DNA of 64,000 nt from contig JAUXOL010000015.1 of NCBI GenBank assembly GCA_030682375.1, forward strand, positions 1 through 64,000, written 5' to 3'. Shown one piece after another: positions 1-8,295 of the stretch. The notes below the pieces were generated by a model that did not search any database, was not told where the DNA came from, and saw only the letters and a program-made list of their open reading frames with translations. Made by a program: the position numbers and the translations under genes. Within the stretch, counting starts at the first letter, position 1; the number at the start of each line of letters is the position of its first letter. This DNA is from Gallionella sp. (GTDB lineage: Bacteria; Pseudomonadota; Gammaproteobacteria; Burkholderiales; Gallionellaceae).

Positions 1-144
1 GCCAGCAGCTAAGCCAGCAGCTAAGCCAGCAGCGAAGCCAGCAGCTAAGCCAGCAGCTAAGCCAGCAGCTAAGCCAGCAGCTAAGCCAGCAGCTAAGCCA
101 GCAGCTAAGCCAGCAGCTAAGCCAGCAGCTAAGCCAGCAGCGGT
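1..144 (+). repeat. 12-bp tandem repeat, 11 full copies plus a partial one
   Basis: The unit gccagcagctaa repeats head to tail from the first base to 132 and fades in a twelfth copy at 133-144. Ten full copies are identical. The third (25-36) has T to G, changing gct to gcg, which is still Ala. Each unit encodes one PAAK tetrad. The array probably begins before the window, so its full length is unknown. Near-identical in-frame repeats of this kind change copy number readily. Confidence 0.97.
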
Positions 145-262
145 AGCTCCTGTTGCAGCAGCCAAGCCGGTGGCACCAGCTCCTGCTCCTTCTGCGCCAG
201 CACCTGTGCGTCCGGCAGCTACATGGCCCTTCCCTACACCGGGAATCGGCAAGCCGAACTGA
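2..262 (+). CDS. C-terminal end of a (PAAK)n repeat protein, histone H1/AlgP-like
   Basis: Only the 3' part is present and the start lies before the window. The frame opens with at least eleven copies of Pro-Ala-Ala-Lys, then an Ala/Pro-rich tail, and ends in WPFPTPGIGKPN before a TGA at 260-262. Lys/Ala/Pro tetrad tails are known from histone H1-like bacterial proteins and from AlgP of Pseudomonas, where they bind DNA. That parallel rests on composition only. The preceding domain, which would identify the protein, is outside the window. The repeat is in frame throughout and its one variant copy is synonymous, which supports translation. Function is not assignable from this fragment. Confidence 0.7.
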   Translation, partial: PAAKPAAKPAAKPAAKPAAKPAAKPAAKPAAKPAAKPAAKPAAKPAAVAPVAAAKPVAPAPAPSAPAPVRPAATWPFPTPGIGKPN

Positions 263-641
263 TCGGGGACGTCGCTGTGGCAGTGCGACACCTGACACGG
301 TGAGGCGCGGCCATCCGATAAGACTGCCAGCCAGTGAGCGCGGCCATTGAGGAATGTGCGCCGGGTCGATGGTTGTGGTGTGCGGGAGGGGCTGCTCGAC
401 GGCAGCTCCCGCAATCGGGTTGGTTTCGTCGCTGGCGTGTTCTGGTTGCCCCCTTGGTGCATGAGCATTCGGGAGTTGCAGCGGTCGTTTCTGGCGCACT
501 GGGTTCGTGCGATTTTTTTGCCAATCGGGCATTGGCGAGCTGTTCTATTTCATCACCGCCACAGGCGCTTGTGATAGGCTTTGTGCCCCTTGAATTTCCG
601 CTTCGTTCCTGTCCCCACTTCGCCCCAAACTCGCCTACGAG
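263..641. other. intergenic region without a recognisable gene
   Basis: The 379 bases between the repeat protein and pabB hold only short reading frames that resemble nothing I know. The one structure noted is a weak possible terminator at 495-519: stem CGCAC/GTGCG followed by seven T. I see no clear sigma70 promoter and no Shine-Dalgarno sequence close to the pabB start. Confidence 0.5.
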
Positions 642-1973
642 ATGAGCTTCTATAGCGCCGAACTTGCCTACCGCAGCGATGCCGGTGATTATTTTTCCGC
701 TATCGCCGACTTGCCTTGGGCGGCATGGCTGGATAGCGGCGGCATGTCGCGTTACGACATACTCACTGCAGCACCGCAATATGTCGTTGTGCCGGATGCC
801 GGGACATGCGGCGATCTGTTCGGCTTGTTGCGTGCCGAGCTGGGCTCGCAGCTTGCGGCCGTCGAAGGCATACCGTTCGCAGGCGGAGCGTTGGGCTACT
901 GGAGTTACGACCTCGGGCGCCGGACGATGGATCTGCCGAGCATCGCGCAGGATGCCGAGCACTTGCCGGACATGGCGGTAGGTATGTACGACTGGGCGCT
1001 GGTGCTGGATCATCAGCTGAAGACTGCGAGGCTGGTGTCGCACCGTCGCTATTCCGAGACCGTGGCATTGTTGTCGCAGATACTGGAGCGCTTGAAAAGC
1101 GGCTCGTCATCGACGGGTGGTGGTTTTCAAGTGCACGGCCGCATCGCATCCAACTTCTCCCGCGATTCGTACCGTGTCGCATTCGATGCCGTGCAAGCCT
1201 ATCTGCAGGCGGGTGACTGTTATCAAGTCAACCTCGCACAGCGTTTCGGTGCACAGGCTTCGGGCGATGCGCTAGGTGCATATCTCGAGCTGCGCAGCAT
1301 GAGCCCGGCACCGTACTCCGCATTCCTGAACCTGCCGCAGGCGCAGATACTCTGCGCTTCGCCGGAGCGTTTCCTCAGCGTGCGTTCCGGGCATGTGGAG
1401 ACTAAGCCGATCAAGGGAACGCGTCCGCGTGGCATGGATGCGCACAGCGATCTTCGGTTGGCCGAAGAATTGAGGCTGCATCCCAAGGATAGGGCCGAGA
1501 ACCTGATGATCGTCGATCTGCTGCGCAACGATCTCGGCAAGAGCTGCGCGCCGGGCTCGGTGCGCGTGCCCAAGCTGTTCGAGGTGGAGAGCTACGCCAA
1601 TGTGCATCACCTGGTCAGTACCGTCGAAGGCGAATTGGCCGAAGGGTGCGATGCGCTCGATCTGCTGCGCGATTGCTTTCCCGGCGGTTCCATCACCGGT
1701 GCACCAAAGCGGCGTGCGATGCAGATCATCGAGGAGCTGGAGCCGAACCGCCGCGGTGTGTATTGCGGTGTGATCGGCTACGTCGGGTTTGACGGGAATA
1801 TGGACACTAACATTGCGATCCGTACGCTGGTGTATTCGGGAGGCGAGATCAGGTGTTGGGCCGGCGGCGGCCTCGTCGCGGATTCGCAATGTGATGCCGA
1901 GTACCAGGAGACGCTGGACAAGGCGTCGGCGATGCTGGCATTGCTGAAGAAGTTTGGCGGCAGCGGCGAGTGA
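642..1973 (+). CDS. pabB: aminodeoxychorismate synthase component I
   Basis: Converts chorismate plus ammonia (from the glutaminase partner PabA) into 4-amino-4-deoxychorismate for folate synthesis in the cytoplasm. The 443-residue protein has the full chorismate-binding domain. The PIKGTRPRG motif around residue 260 carries the lysine typical of PabB (anthranilate synthases have Ala there), and GGSITGAPKRRA near residue 350 and the C-terminal GGGLVADS block are present. It ends after component I, with no fused aminodeoxychorismate lyase domain. The start is set by the homologous N-terminus; no clear Shine-Dalgarno sequence precedes it. It stands alone and converges with spoT. Confidence 0.93.
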   Translation: MSFYSAELAYRSDAGDYFSAIADLPWAAWLDSGGMSRYDILTAAPQYVVVPDAGTCGDLFGLLRAELGSQLAAVEGIPFAGGALGYWSYDLGRRTMDLPSIAQDAEHLPDMAVGMYDWALVLDHQLKTARLVSHRRYSETVALLSQILERLKSGSSSTGGGFQVHGRIASNFSRDSYRVAFDAVQAYLQAGDCYQVNLAQRFGAQASGDALGAYLELRSMSPAPYSAFLNLPQAQILCASPERFLSVRSGHVETKPIKGTRPRGMDAHSDLRLAEELRLHPKDRAENLMIVDLLRNDLGKSCAPGSVRVPKLFEVESYANVHHLVSTVEGELAEGCDALDLLRDCFPGGSITGAPKRRAMQIIEELEPNRRGVYCGVIGYVGFDGNMDTNIAIRTLVYSGGEIRCWAGGGLVADSQCDAEYQETLDKASAMLALLKKFGGSGE

Positions 1974-2040
1974 CTTGGATTCGTGCCAGGAGTCTTGCCG
2001 CAGGGTTACCTAAGTCTGCTCGTCGGGCAGGCAGGTTCCA

Positions 2041-4155
2041 TTACCCGGCGTTCTTCACCCGGATTATCCTTACCACTTCCTGAATCTTGCGCAGGCTGCG
2101 CATGACGTTGGCAAGGTGCAGGCGGTGGCTCACTTCCAGCGTGAAGTGCAGCGCGGTGTATTCGCCTTCGTTGACGAAGTTGACGTTGCTGATGTTGGAT
2201 TCCGCTTCGGCGATCGCGGCGGCGACCTTGGCCAGCACACCGCGCTGGTTGGCGACGATCAGCTTGATGCTGACGTCGAAGGAGCGGTTGATGTTCTGGT
2301 CCCACGCCACGTCCAGCCACTGTTCGCCGCTGCTGTGGCCGCGGCGCAGCGTCGGGCAGTCGTGGGTATGCACCACCAGGCCCTGGCCGCTCTTGATGAT
2401 GCCGATGACGGGGTCGCCGGGGATGGGGCTGCAGCATTTGGCGAACTGGACCGCCATGCCTTCGGTGCCGTGGATCGTGATCACCGCGTTCTGTGCGGCT
2501 TCGCCCGTTGTGCTTTCGCCGAGGCTGGCGAGCTGGCGCGCGACTACCATGTTCAGACGCCGACCCAGGCCGATGTCGGCGAGGATGTCCTGTCGGGTCT
2601 TGACGCCGGTGTCTCGCAGCAGCTTGTTCCAATGCGCATCGCCGATATCCTGCGATTTGATCCCGAGCGCGTGCAGGGCCTGGTTCAGCAGGCGTTCGCC
2701 GAGCTGGGCGGACTCGCCCGATTGCATCGTCTTCAGGAAGTGACGGATGTGGCTGCGCGCCTTGCTGGTGGCGACGTAACCCAGCCAAGCCGGGTTGGGC
2801 TTGGCGTGCGGCGCGGTGATGACCTCGATGCGGTCGCCGTTGCGCAGCTCGGTGCGCAGCGGCACCAGTTCGTGGTTGACCTTGACGGCGATGCAGCGGT
2901 TGCCGATGTCGGTATGCACGTTGTAGGCGAAATCCACCGCAGTCGCCCCGCGCGGCAGCGACATGATCTTGCCCTTGGGCGTGAATACGTACACCTCGTC
3001 CGGGAACAGGTCGACCTTGAGGTGGTCGAGGAACTCCGACGAGTCGCTGCTCTGGCTCAGGCTCTCCAGCAACTCCTGCAGCCATTGGTGAGTCTTCTTG
3101 TGCAGATCGTTGATGGATTCGTGGCCGCTCTTGTACAGCCAGTGTGATGCCACGCCGGCGTCGGCGATGCGATGCATCTCGTGGGTGCGGATCTGGATCT
3201 CGATCGGCGTGCCGAACGGACCAAACAGCGTGGTGTGCAGCGACTGGTAGCCGTTCACCTTGGGGATCGCGATGTAGTCCTTGAACTTGCCGGGGATGGG
3301 CTTGTACAGCCCGTGCAGCGCGCCCAGTGCGACGTAGCAGGCGGGGACGTCGTCGACCAGCACGCGGAAGCCATAGATGTCGAGCACTTCGGCGAAGGCC
3401 AGCGACTTCGACTGCATCTTCTTGTAGATGCTGTAGATGTCCTTCTCGCGGCCGGTCACGTCGGCGTGTATGTGCTGTTCGCCTAGCCGCTGGTAAATCG
3501 CGACGAGGATCTTGCTGACCACCTCGCGGCGGTTGCCCCGCGCGACTTTGAGCGCTTTGGCCAAGACCGAGTAGCGGTTAGGGTGCAGGTGCTTGAAGCT
3601 CAGGTCTTCGAGTTCGTGATAGATGTCGTGCAGGCCGAGGCGATTGGCGATCGGCGCGTAGATGTCCATCGTTTCGCGCGCGATGCGTTCGCATTTCTCT
3701 CGCGCCATCGACTCCAGCGTGCGCATGTTGTGCAGCCGGTCCGCCAGCTTGATCAGGATCACGCGCACATCGCGCGCCATCGCCAGCAGCATCTTGCGGA
3801 AGTTCTCCGCCTGCGCGTCCTCGCGCGTCTCGAATTGCAGGCGGTCGAGCTTGGAGAGGCCGTCGACCAGTTCGGCGACCGGCTTGCCAAACTTTGCGGC
3901 GATGTCTTCGCTGGTTATCTCGGTGTCTTCGACCACGTCGTGCAGCAATGCGGCGACGATAGCCTGCACGTCGATGTGCAGCGTGGTCAGGATGCGGGCT
4001 ACTGCGATCGGGTGGGTGACATAGGGATCGCCGGATTGGCGCAGTTGTCCTGCGTGCGCCGCCCGGCTGAATTCGATGGCTCCGCGGACGTGTTCGACGT
4101 CCTGCGGCTTAAGATACGCTGCGACTTCTTCGAGCAGTAATTCCGCGTCGGCCAT
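2041..4155 (-). CDS. spoT: bifunctional (p)ppGpp synthetase/hydrolase
   Basis: Makes and degrades the stringent-response alarmone (p)ppGpp. The 704 residues show the full Rel/Spo layout. An HD hydrolase domain has H72-D73 in LLHDVVED. A synthetase domain carries GREKDIYSIYKK near 233 (the RxKD form found in bifunctional enzymes rather than the ExDD of RelA) and EIQIRTHEMHRIAD near 325. A TGS domain spans about 385-445 and a C-terminal ACT domain about 630-700. It is the last gene of yicC-gmk-rpoZ-spoT, the order also seen in E. coli, with 11 bases after rpoZ. The intact HD and RxKD motifs suggest both activities are retained. Confidence 0.96.
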   Translation of the reverse strand: MADAELLLEEVAAYLKPQDVEHVRGAIEFSRAAHAGQLRQSGDPYVTHPIAVARILTTLHIDVQAIVAALLHDVVEDTEITSEDIAAKFGKPVAELVDGLSKLDRLQFETREDAQAENFRKMLLAMARDVRVILIKLADRLHNMRTLESMAREKCERIARETMDIYAPIANRLGLHDIYHELEDLSFKHLHPNRYSVLAKALKVARGNRREVVSKILVAIYQRLGEQHIHADVTGREKDIYSIYKKMQSKSLAFAEVLDIYGFRVLVDDVPACYVALGALHGLYKPIPGKFKDYIAIPKVNGYQSLHTTLFGPFGTPIEIQIRTHEMHRIADAGVASHWLYKSGHESINDLHKKTHQWLQELLESLSQSSDSSEFLDHLKVDLFPDEVYVFTPKGKIMSLPRGATAVDFAYNVHTDIGNRCIAVKVNHELVPLRTELRNGDRIEVITAPHAKPNPAWLGYVATSKARSHIRHFLKTMQSGESAQLGERLLNQALHALGIKSQDIGDAHWNKLLRDTGVKTRQDILADIGLGRRLNMVVARQLASLGESTTGEAAQNAVITIHGTEGMAVQFAKCCSPIPGDPVIGIIKSGQGLVVHTHDCPTLRRGHSSGEQWLDVAWDQNINRSFDVSIKLIVANQRGVLAKVAAAIAEAESNISNVNFVNEGEYTALHFTLEVSHRLHLANVMRSLRKIQEVVRIIRVKNAG

Positions 4156-4166
4156 GCGTAGTCAAT

Positions 4167-4373
4167 TTATGCTTGACCGCGATTCAGGATTTCCTTGCCG
4201 ACCTTGCCTTCGCTGATCTCGCGCAGCGCGATGACGGTGGGTTTGTCCTTGCTTTCCTCGACCAGGTGGGTCGCGCCGTTGGCCAGCTGGCGTGCGCGAT
4301 AGGCGGCGGCCAGGGTCAGTTCGAAACGATTGGGGATGAAGCTGAGGCATTCCTCGACGGTGATACGTGCCAT
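4167..4373 (-). CDS. rpoZ: RNA polymerase omega subunit
   Basis: A 68-residue protein, [10 protein letters not shown]...[10 protein letters not shown], with the conserved omega N-terminus ([24 protein letters not shown]). Omega binds the beta-prime subunit and helps polymerase assembly. In E. coli it also forms part of a ppGpp-binding site, which suits its place between gmk and spoT. The ATG at 4373 is chosen because the protein then starts exactly like known omega subunits. A longer in-frame reading upstream only overlaps gmk. The gene follows gmk by five bases and is co-transcribed. Confidence 0.96.
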   Translation of the reverse strand: MARITVEECLSFIPNRFELTLAAAYRARQLANGATHLVEESKDKPTVIALREISEGKVGKEILNRGQA

Positions 4374-4378
4374 GATTT

Positions 4379-4996
4379 TTACTCCGGATGCTGTAACTGG
4401 TTGATCAATGCCTGGTGGCGGGACATCTGCGCCGAACCGCGCACTCTGGCGGCGATAGCCACAGAGTTCAGTTCGCGCAACGCCTCGTTCAGATTGTCGT
4501 TGATAATAACATAGTCGAATTCGGCGACATGCGCGACATCGTCGCGCACCGCCGCCATGCGCCGCGCGATCACTTCGTCGTTGTCCTTGCCGCGGCCCTT
4601 CAGGCGCTGCTCCAGCGCTTCCAGCGACGGCGGCAGGATGAATATGCTGATGCAATGTGGAAACAGGCGGCGGACCTGAGCTGCGCCCTGCCAGTCGATC
4701 TCCAGCAGGATGTCGCGCCCCTGATCGATCTCCTGCGCTATCCAGCGCTGCGATGTGCCGTACAGGTTGCCGTAGACTTCAGCGCTCTCGAGGAACTCGC
4801 CGTTCTTCATCATCGCGACGAAGGTCTCGCGGCTGACGAAGTGGTAGTCCCTGCCGTCGATCTCGCCGGGGCGCGGGTTGCGCGTGGTGTAGGAGACGGA
4901 CAGGTTGATCAGCGGGTTGATGTCGAGCAGCGCGCGCACCAGGCTGGTCTTGCCCGCGCCGGACGGCGCGCTGACGATGAACAGGTTTCCGGACAT
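4379..4996 (-). CDS. gmk: guanylate kinase
   Basis: Phosphorylates GMP to GDP with ATP in the cytoplasm. The 205-residue protein has the P-loop [10 protein letters not shown] at residues 9-18, the GMP-binding stretch [22 protein letters not shown] at about 34-55, and [13 protein letters not shown] near 98, all standard for the family and at full length. It lies five bases after yicC and five before rpoZ, so the order is yicC-gmk-rpoZ-spoT. This places a GTP/GDP-supplying kinase beside the alarmone synthetase. Confidence 0.97.
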   Translation of the reverse strand: MSGNLFIVSAPSGAGKTSLVRALLDINPLINLSVSYTTRNPRPGEIDGRDYHFVSRETFVAMMKNGEFLESAEVYGNLYGTSQRWIAQEIDQGRDILLEIDWQGAAQVRRLFPHCISIFILPPSLEALEQRLKGRGKDNDEVIARRMAAVRDDVAHVAEFDYVIINDNLNEALRELNSVAIAARVRGSAQMSRHQALINQLQHPE

Positions 4997-5001
4997 TTCT
5001 T

Positions 5002-5880
5002 TTACTCCAGGTTTTGAATTTGTTCGCGCATTTGCTCGATCAGGATTTTCATCTCCATCGCGCTGCGCGAGACTTCGGCATCGACCGATTTGGAACCGAG
5101 GGTATTTGCCTCGCGGTTCAGTTCCTGCATCAGGAAATCCAGCCGTTTGCCGACCGCGCCGCCTTGCGCCAGGATGCGTCGCATCTCGGTCAGGTGGCTC
5201 GCCAGCCGGGACAGTTCCTCGTCGACGTCGATCTTGCTGGCGAACAGCGTGATCTCCTGGCGGATGCGTTCGTCGAACAGGTCTGTTGCAGGCGCGTTCT
5301 GCAGCGCCTCGCGCAGCCGCGCGGTGAGCTTCTGTTCGTAGGCGGCAATCGCGGCCGGTACATGCGGCATCACGCCTTCGCGCAAGGCCTCGATCTTCTC
5401 TACGCGCTGTAGCAGGAAATCTTTCAGCTTCTCGCCTTCGCGGGCGCGCGACGCGGAGAATTCCTGCAATGCCTCCTGCAGTAGCTTGAGCAGCGCACTG
5501 CGCAACTCATCCGCCGAGGCGGATGGCGTCTCCAGCACGCCTTGCCACTTGAGCACGTCAGCCGCGCTCAACGAGCGCGCATCCGGCAGCGCGGCCTGCA
5601 CTTCGCGGTTCCAGTCGGCCAGCTGTCGCAACAGGTCGCGGTTCAGCGTCGCGCCGTTCTGTGCCGAACGCGCCGCGTAATTGACCCGGCAATCCACCTT
5701 GCCGCGCTGCAGTTGCGCGGAGATCGCTTCGCGCATCGCGCCCTCGAAGGTGCGCAGTTCGTCCGGCATGCGCAACTGGATGTCCAGATAGCGGTGGTTG
5801 ACGGCGCGCAGCTCCAGCGTCAGCGAACCGCTGTCGAGTTCCGCGCCGGTGGCGGCGTAACCGGTCATGCTCAGGATCAT
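5002..5880 (-). CDS. yicC: YicC/YloC family endoribonuclease
   Basis: 292 residues beginning MILSMTGYAATG and containing LELRAVNHRYLDIQLRMP, both diagnostic of the YicC/YloC family. The C-terminal half carries the second conserved block (RIRQEITLFASKIDVDEELSRLASHL...GKRLDFLMQELNREANT). E. coli YicC is linked to degradation of small RNAs. This is the first gene of the minus-strand operon with gmk, rpoZ and spoT. On the minus strand upstream, the divergent gap shared with the PP2C gene contains TATAAT, a possible -10 box for this operon, but I found no convincing -35. Confidence 0.94.
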   Translation of the reverse strand: MILSMTGYAATGAELDSGSLTLELRAVNHRYLDIQLRMPDELRTFEGAMREAISAQLQRGKVDCRVNYAARSAQNGATLNRDLLRQLADWNREVQAALPDARSLSAADVLKWQGVLETPSASADELRSALLKLLQEALQEFSASRAREGEKLKDFLLQRVEKIEALREGVMPHVPAAIAAYEQKLTARLREALQNAPATDLFDERIRQEITLFASKIDVDEELSRLASHLTEMRRILAQGGAVGKRLDFLMQELNREANTLGSKSVDAEVSRSAMEMKILIEQMREQIQNLE

Positions 5881-5974
5881 GGCGAGAGTTCCGAAAAGTG
5901 GCAGCCGAACAAATGACTGTGCTGAAAGCGCGCATTATATTACGATTGGCTACTTTCAATTCATTCACCGGCTC

Positions 5975-6769
5975 ATGAAGTTCTCGGTCCATCAGGCCAG
6001 CCACATCGGCAACCGCAAATACAATCAGGATCGTGTCGCCTACGCCTACACCGGCGACGCGCTGCTGCTGGTGCTGGCCGACGGCATGGGCGGGCACCTG
6101 CACGGCGAGCTGGCTGCCGGGCTGATCATCGACACCTTCGCCGAGCAGTTCGGGCGCGAAGCGCATCCGCGTATCGACGCCCCCGAGCGCTTCATCGGCG
6201 AGGCGATGAAACAGGCGAACGAGCGCATCATGAAGTTCCCGCACGACCCGGCCAAGGGTGGTTTCCCCGGCTCCACCTGCGTGGCGGCGTTGATCCAGGA
6301 CGGCAAGATGCACTGGGGGCATGCGGGAGATTCCCGTCTGTACCTGCTGCGCGACCGCAAGATACAGGCCCGGACGCACGACCATTCGATGGTCTATCAG
6401 TGGATGGAGTGGGGCGTGATCACGCCCGAGGAGGCGCGCGTGCATCCGCAGCGCAACCAGATCACCAACTGCCTCGGCGGCCAGAGCGATATGTTCTATA
6501 TGGAGCCCGGCGAGCCTGTCGCATTGCAGTCCGGCGACGTGCTGCTACTCGGCAGCGACGGCCTGTGGGGGCCGTTCACCGACGAAGAGTTGATCGCAGC
6601 ATTCGCTTCCAAGCCGATACCGGAGGTGCTGGACGAGCTGGTCACCCTTGCACTGGAGCGCGAGCAGGGAAAATCGGACAACGTCACCGGCCTTGCGATA
6701 CGCTTGGGCGACAGCGAAGCGGCGCATGACGGCATTGAGCCGGTTTGCCACATTCTCGAAATTCATTGA
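5975..6769 (+). CDS. PP2C-type serine/threonine protein phosphatase
   Basis: A soluble 264-residue metal-dependent phosphatase. The catalytic motifs appear in order: NQDR at 17-20, ADGMGGH at 35-41, GHAGDSRLYLL in the middle, a GSDGLWG block, and KSDNVTGLAI near the end. Aspartates in these motifs coordinate Mg/Mn. The start MKFSVHQASHIGNRK is chosen because the family begins just before the GxxxxNQD block; an in-frame upstream extension is unlike it. No partner kinase gene is nearby, so the substrate is unknown. It is divergent from yicC and followed by rph. Confidence 0.9.
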   Translation: MKFSVHQASHIGNRKYNQDRVAYAYTGDALLLVLADGMGGHLHGELAAGLIIDTFAEQFGREAHPRIDAPERFIGEAMKQANERIMKFPHDPAKGGFPGSTCVAALIQDGKMHWGHAGDSRLYLLRDRKIQARTHDHSMVYQWMEWGVITPEEARVHPQRNQITNCLGGQSDMFYMEPGEPVALQSGDVLLLGSDGLWGPFTDEELIAAFASKPIPEVLDELVTLALEREQGKSDNVTGLAIRLGDSEAAHDGIEPVCHILEIH

Positions 6770-6792
6770 ACGAAGGGGCGCGAGAAGCTTTT

Positions 6793-6818
6793 GTGCGGGT
6801 ACCCGCACGGCACGCCGT
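6793..6818. repeat. palindromes in the PP2C-rph gap
   Basis: A perfect 16-bp palindrome GTGCGGGTACCCGCAC (6793-6808) overlaps a second palindrome ACGGCACGCCGT (6807-6818). The second shares its core with the larger hairpin at 9518-9539, so both may belong to one repeat family. A short T run follows at about 6830, which would allow weak termination. Confidence 0.6.
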
Positions 6819-6853
6819 CCCCCTGCATCTTTTTTATCAGGAGTATTAAGAAC

Positions 6854-7573
6854 ATGCGTCCAAGCGAAAGACAAGCCAGCCAGTTGCGCAATATCCGCAT
6901 CACCCGCCGCTACACCAAACACGCCGAAGGCTCGGTGCTGATTGAGTGCGGCGACACCAAAGTCATCTGCACCGCCAGCGTCGAAGAGCGTGTGCCGCCG
7001 CACAAGAAGGGCAGCGGAGAAGGCTGGGTGACCGCCGAATACGGCATGCTGCCGCGCTCCACCGGCAGTCGCATGAGCCGCGAGGCCGCCAAGGGTAAAC
7101 AATCCGGCCGCACCCAGGAGATCCAGCGTCTGATCGGACGCAGCCTGCGTGCCGTGGTCGATCTGGGCAAGCTGGGCGAGCGCACGATACAGATCGATTG
7201 CGACGTGATCCAGGCCGACGGCGGCACGCGTACCGCCAGCATCACCGGCGCGTTTGTCGCGCTGCACGATGCGGTGAGCGGGCTTATTAGCAATGGCCTG
7301 ATCAAGGAGAGCCCGCTGAAAGACTTCGTCGCGGCGATTTCGGTCGGCATCTATCAGGGCACGCCGGTGCTCGATCTCGATTACGTCGAAGACTCCGCCT
7401 GCGACACCGACATGAACGTCGTGATGCTCGGCAGCGGCCACTTCGTCGAAGTGCAGGGCACGGCGGAAGGCCATCCCTTCTCGCGCGAGGAAATGGATAC
7501 GTTGCTGGAGCTGGCGAAGAACGGCATCGCGCAACTGGTGGAGATGCAGCGGACGGCGCTGGCGAAGGATTGA
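6854..7573 (+). CDS. rph: ribonuclease PH
   Basis: 3'-5' phosphorolytic exoribonuclease that trims tRNA 3' ends, and in other bacteria also degrades structured RNA. The 239-residue length is the family norm. It starts [29 protein letters not shown] after CAGGAG at about 6838. The basic stretch around [15 protein letters not shown] near residue 83-97 and the active-site region [19 protein letters not shown] near 115-135 are intact. Its neighbour rdgB is downstream on the same strand, a common pairing in proteobacteria. Confidence 0.96.
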   Translation: MRPSERQASQLRNIRITRRYTKHAEGSVLIECGDTKVICTASVEERVPPHKKGSGEGWVTAEYGMLPRSTGSRMSREAAKGKQSGRTQEIQRLIGRSLRAVVDLGKLGERTIQIDCDVIQADGGTRTASITGAFVALHDAVSGLISNGLIKESPLKDFVAAISVGIYQGTPVLDLDYVEDSACDTDMNVVMLGSGHFVEVQGTAEGHPFSREEMDTLLELAKNGIAQLVEMQRTALAKD

Positions 7574-7584
7574 TAATTCCGTAG

Positions 7585-7608
7585 GGGCGCGATTCATCGC
7601 GCCCTTTT
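7585..7608 (+). terminator. hairpin with T run after rph, palindromic repeat type
   Basis: GGGCGCGAT-tc-ATCGCGCCC forms a 9-bp perfect stem followed by TTTT, positioned 11 bases after the rph stop. A related half (GGGCGCTATGAATCGCGCC) follows at about 7627-7645, just before rdgB. It resembles short palindromic repeats scattered in many proteobacterial genomes, here possibly serving as a terminator. Confidence 0.65.
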
Positions 7609-7656
7609 CGATACGTGAACAGATCAGGGCGCTATGAATCGCGCCACTACATAAAA

Positions 7657-8244
7657 ATGCAAAAACTCGTCATCGCCTCCAACAACCAAGGCAAGTTGCG
7701 CGAATTCCAGCGCATGCTGGCCCCGCTCGGTATCGAAGTGCTGACCCAGTCGCAACTCGCCATCTCCGAGGCCGAAGAGCCGCACTGCACCTTCGTCGAG
7801 AACGCGCTCGCCAAGGCGCGCCACGCCAGCCGCGAGAGCGGCCTGCCCGCGTTGGCGGACGATTCCGGCATCTGCGTCGATGCGCTGGGCGGCGCGCCCG
7901 GCGTGATCTCGGCGCGCTACGCCGGAGACAACCCCAAGTCCGACGCACGCAACAACGAGAAGTTGCTGCGTGAGATGCAGGGCGTGACCGACCGCCATGC
8001 GCATTACTACTGCGTGCTGGTGCTGGTGCGCCACGCCGACGATCCTCAGCCGCTGATCGCCGAAGGCGAATGGCATGGCATGATCGCGCACGAAGAGCGC
8101 GGTGACGGCGGCTTCGGCTACGATCCGATGTTCTGGCTGCCCGAACTCGACAGGATGAGCTCCGAGCTGAGTCACGATGAAAAGGCGCAGCTCAGTCATC
8201 GCGCCAAGGCGCTGAAGGTGCTGCTGGAAAAATTAAAGATGTAG
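7657..8244 (+). CDS. rdgB: dITP/XTP pyrophosphatase (non-canonical purine NTP hydrolase)
   Basis: Hydrolyses dITP, ITP and XTP to monophosphates to keep deaminated purines out of DNA and RNA. 195 residues, the usual length. The N-terminal nucleotide-binding motif SNNQGKLREF, the metal and base-binding ADDSGICVDALGGAPGVISARYAG near 67-90, and the substrate-pocket motif GGFGYDPMFWLPE near 150 are all present. The start is the ATG at 7657, because family members begin within a few residues of the SNN motif; an in-frame extension reaches back into the palindromic repeat. Confidence 0.96.
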   Translation: MQKLVIASNNQGKLREFQRMLAPLGIEVLTQSQLAISEAEEPHCTFVENALAKARHASRESGLPALADDSGICVDALGGAPGVISARYAGDNPKSDARNNEKLLREMQGVTDRHAHYYCVLVLVRHADDPQPLIAEGEWHGMIAHEERGDGGFGYDPMFWLPELDRMSSELSHDEKAQLSHRAKALKVLLEKLKM

Positions 8245-8271
8245 GGTGCGCTTTACGCATCCTCAATCACA

Positions 8272-8288
8272 GGTGCGCATGGCGCACC
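8272..8288. repeat. small palindromic hairpin between rdgB and hemW
   Basis: GGTGCGC-atg-GCGCACC is a 7-bp stem with a three-base loop. With the preceding GTAGGGTGCGCTTTACGCATCC (8241-8262) it forms a larger imperfect inverted repeat filling the gap. No T run follows, so it is listed as a repeat rather than a terminator. Confidence 0.6.
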
Positions 8289-8295
8289 CCGCGAT

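Noticed and set aside
1..144. CRISPR-like array
   Set aside because: Units are 12 bp, contiguous and without spacers, and encode an in-frame PAAK peptide.
234..1043. Minus-strand frame across the 5' gap and pabB
   Set aside because: Antisense to pabB over most of its length, with no recognisable domain.
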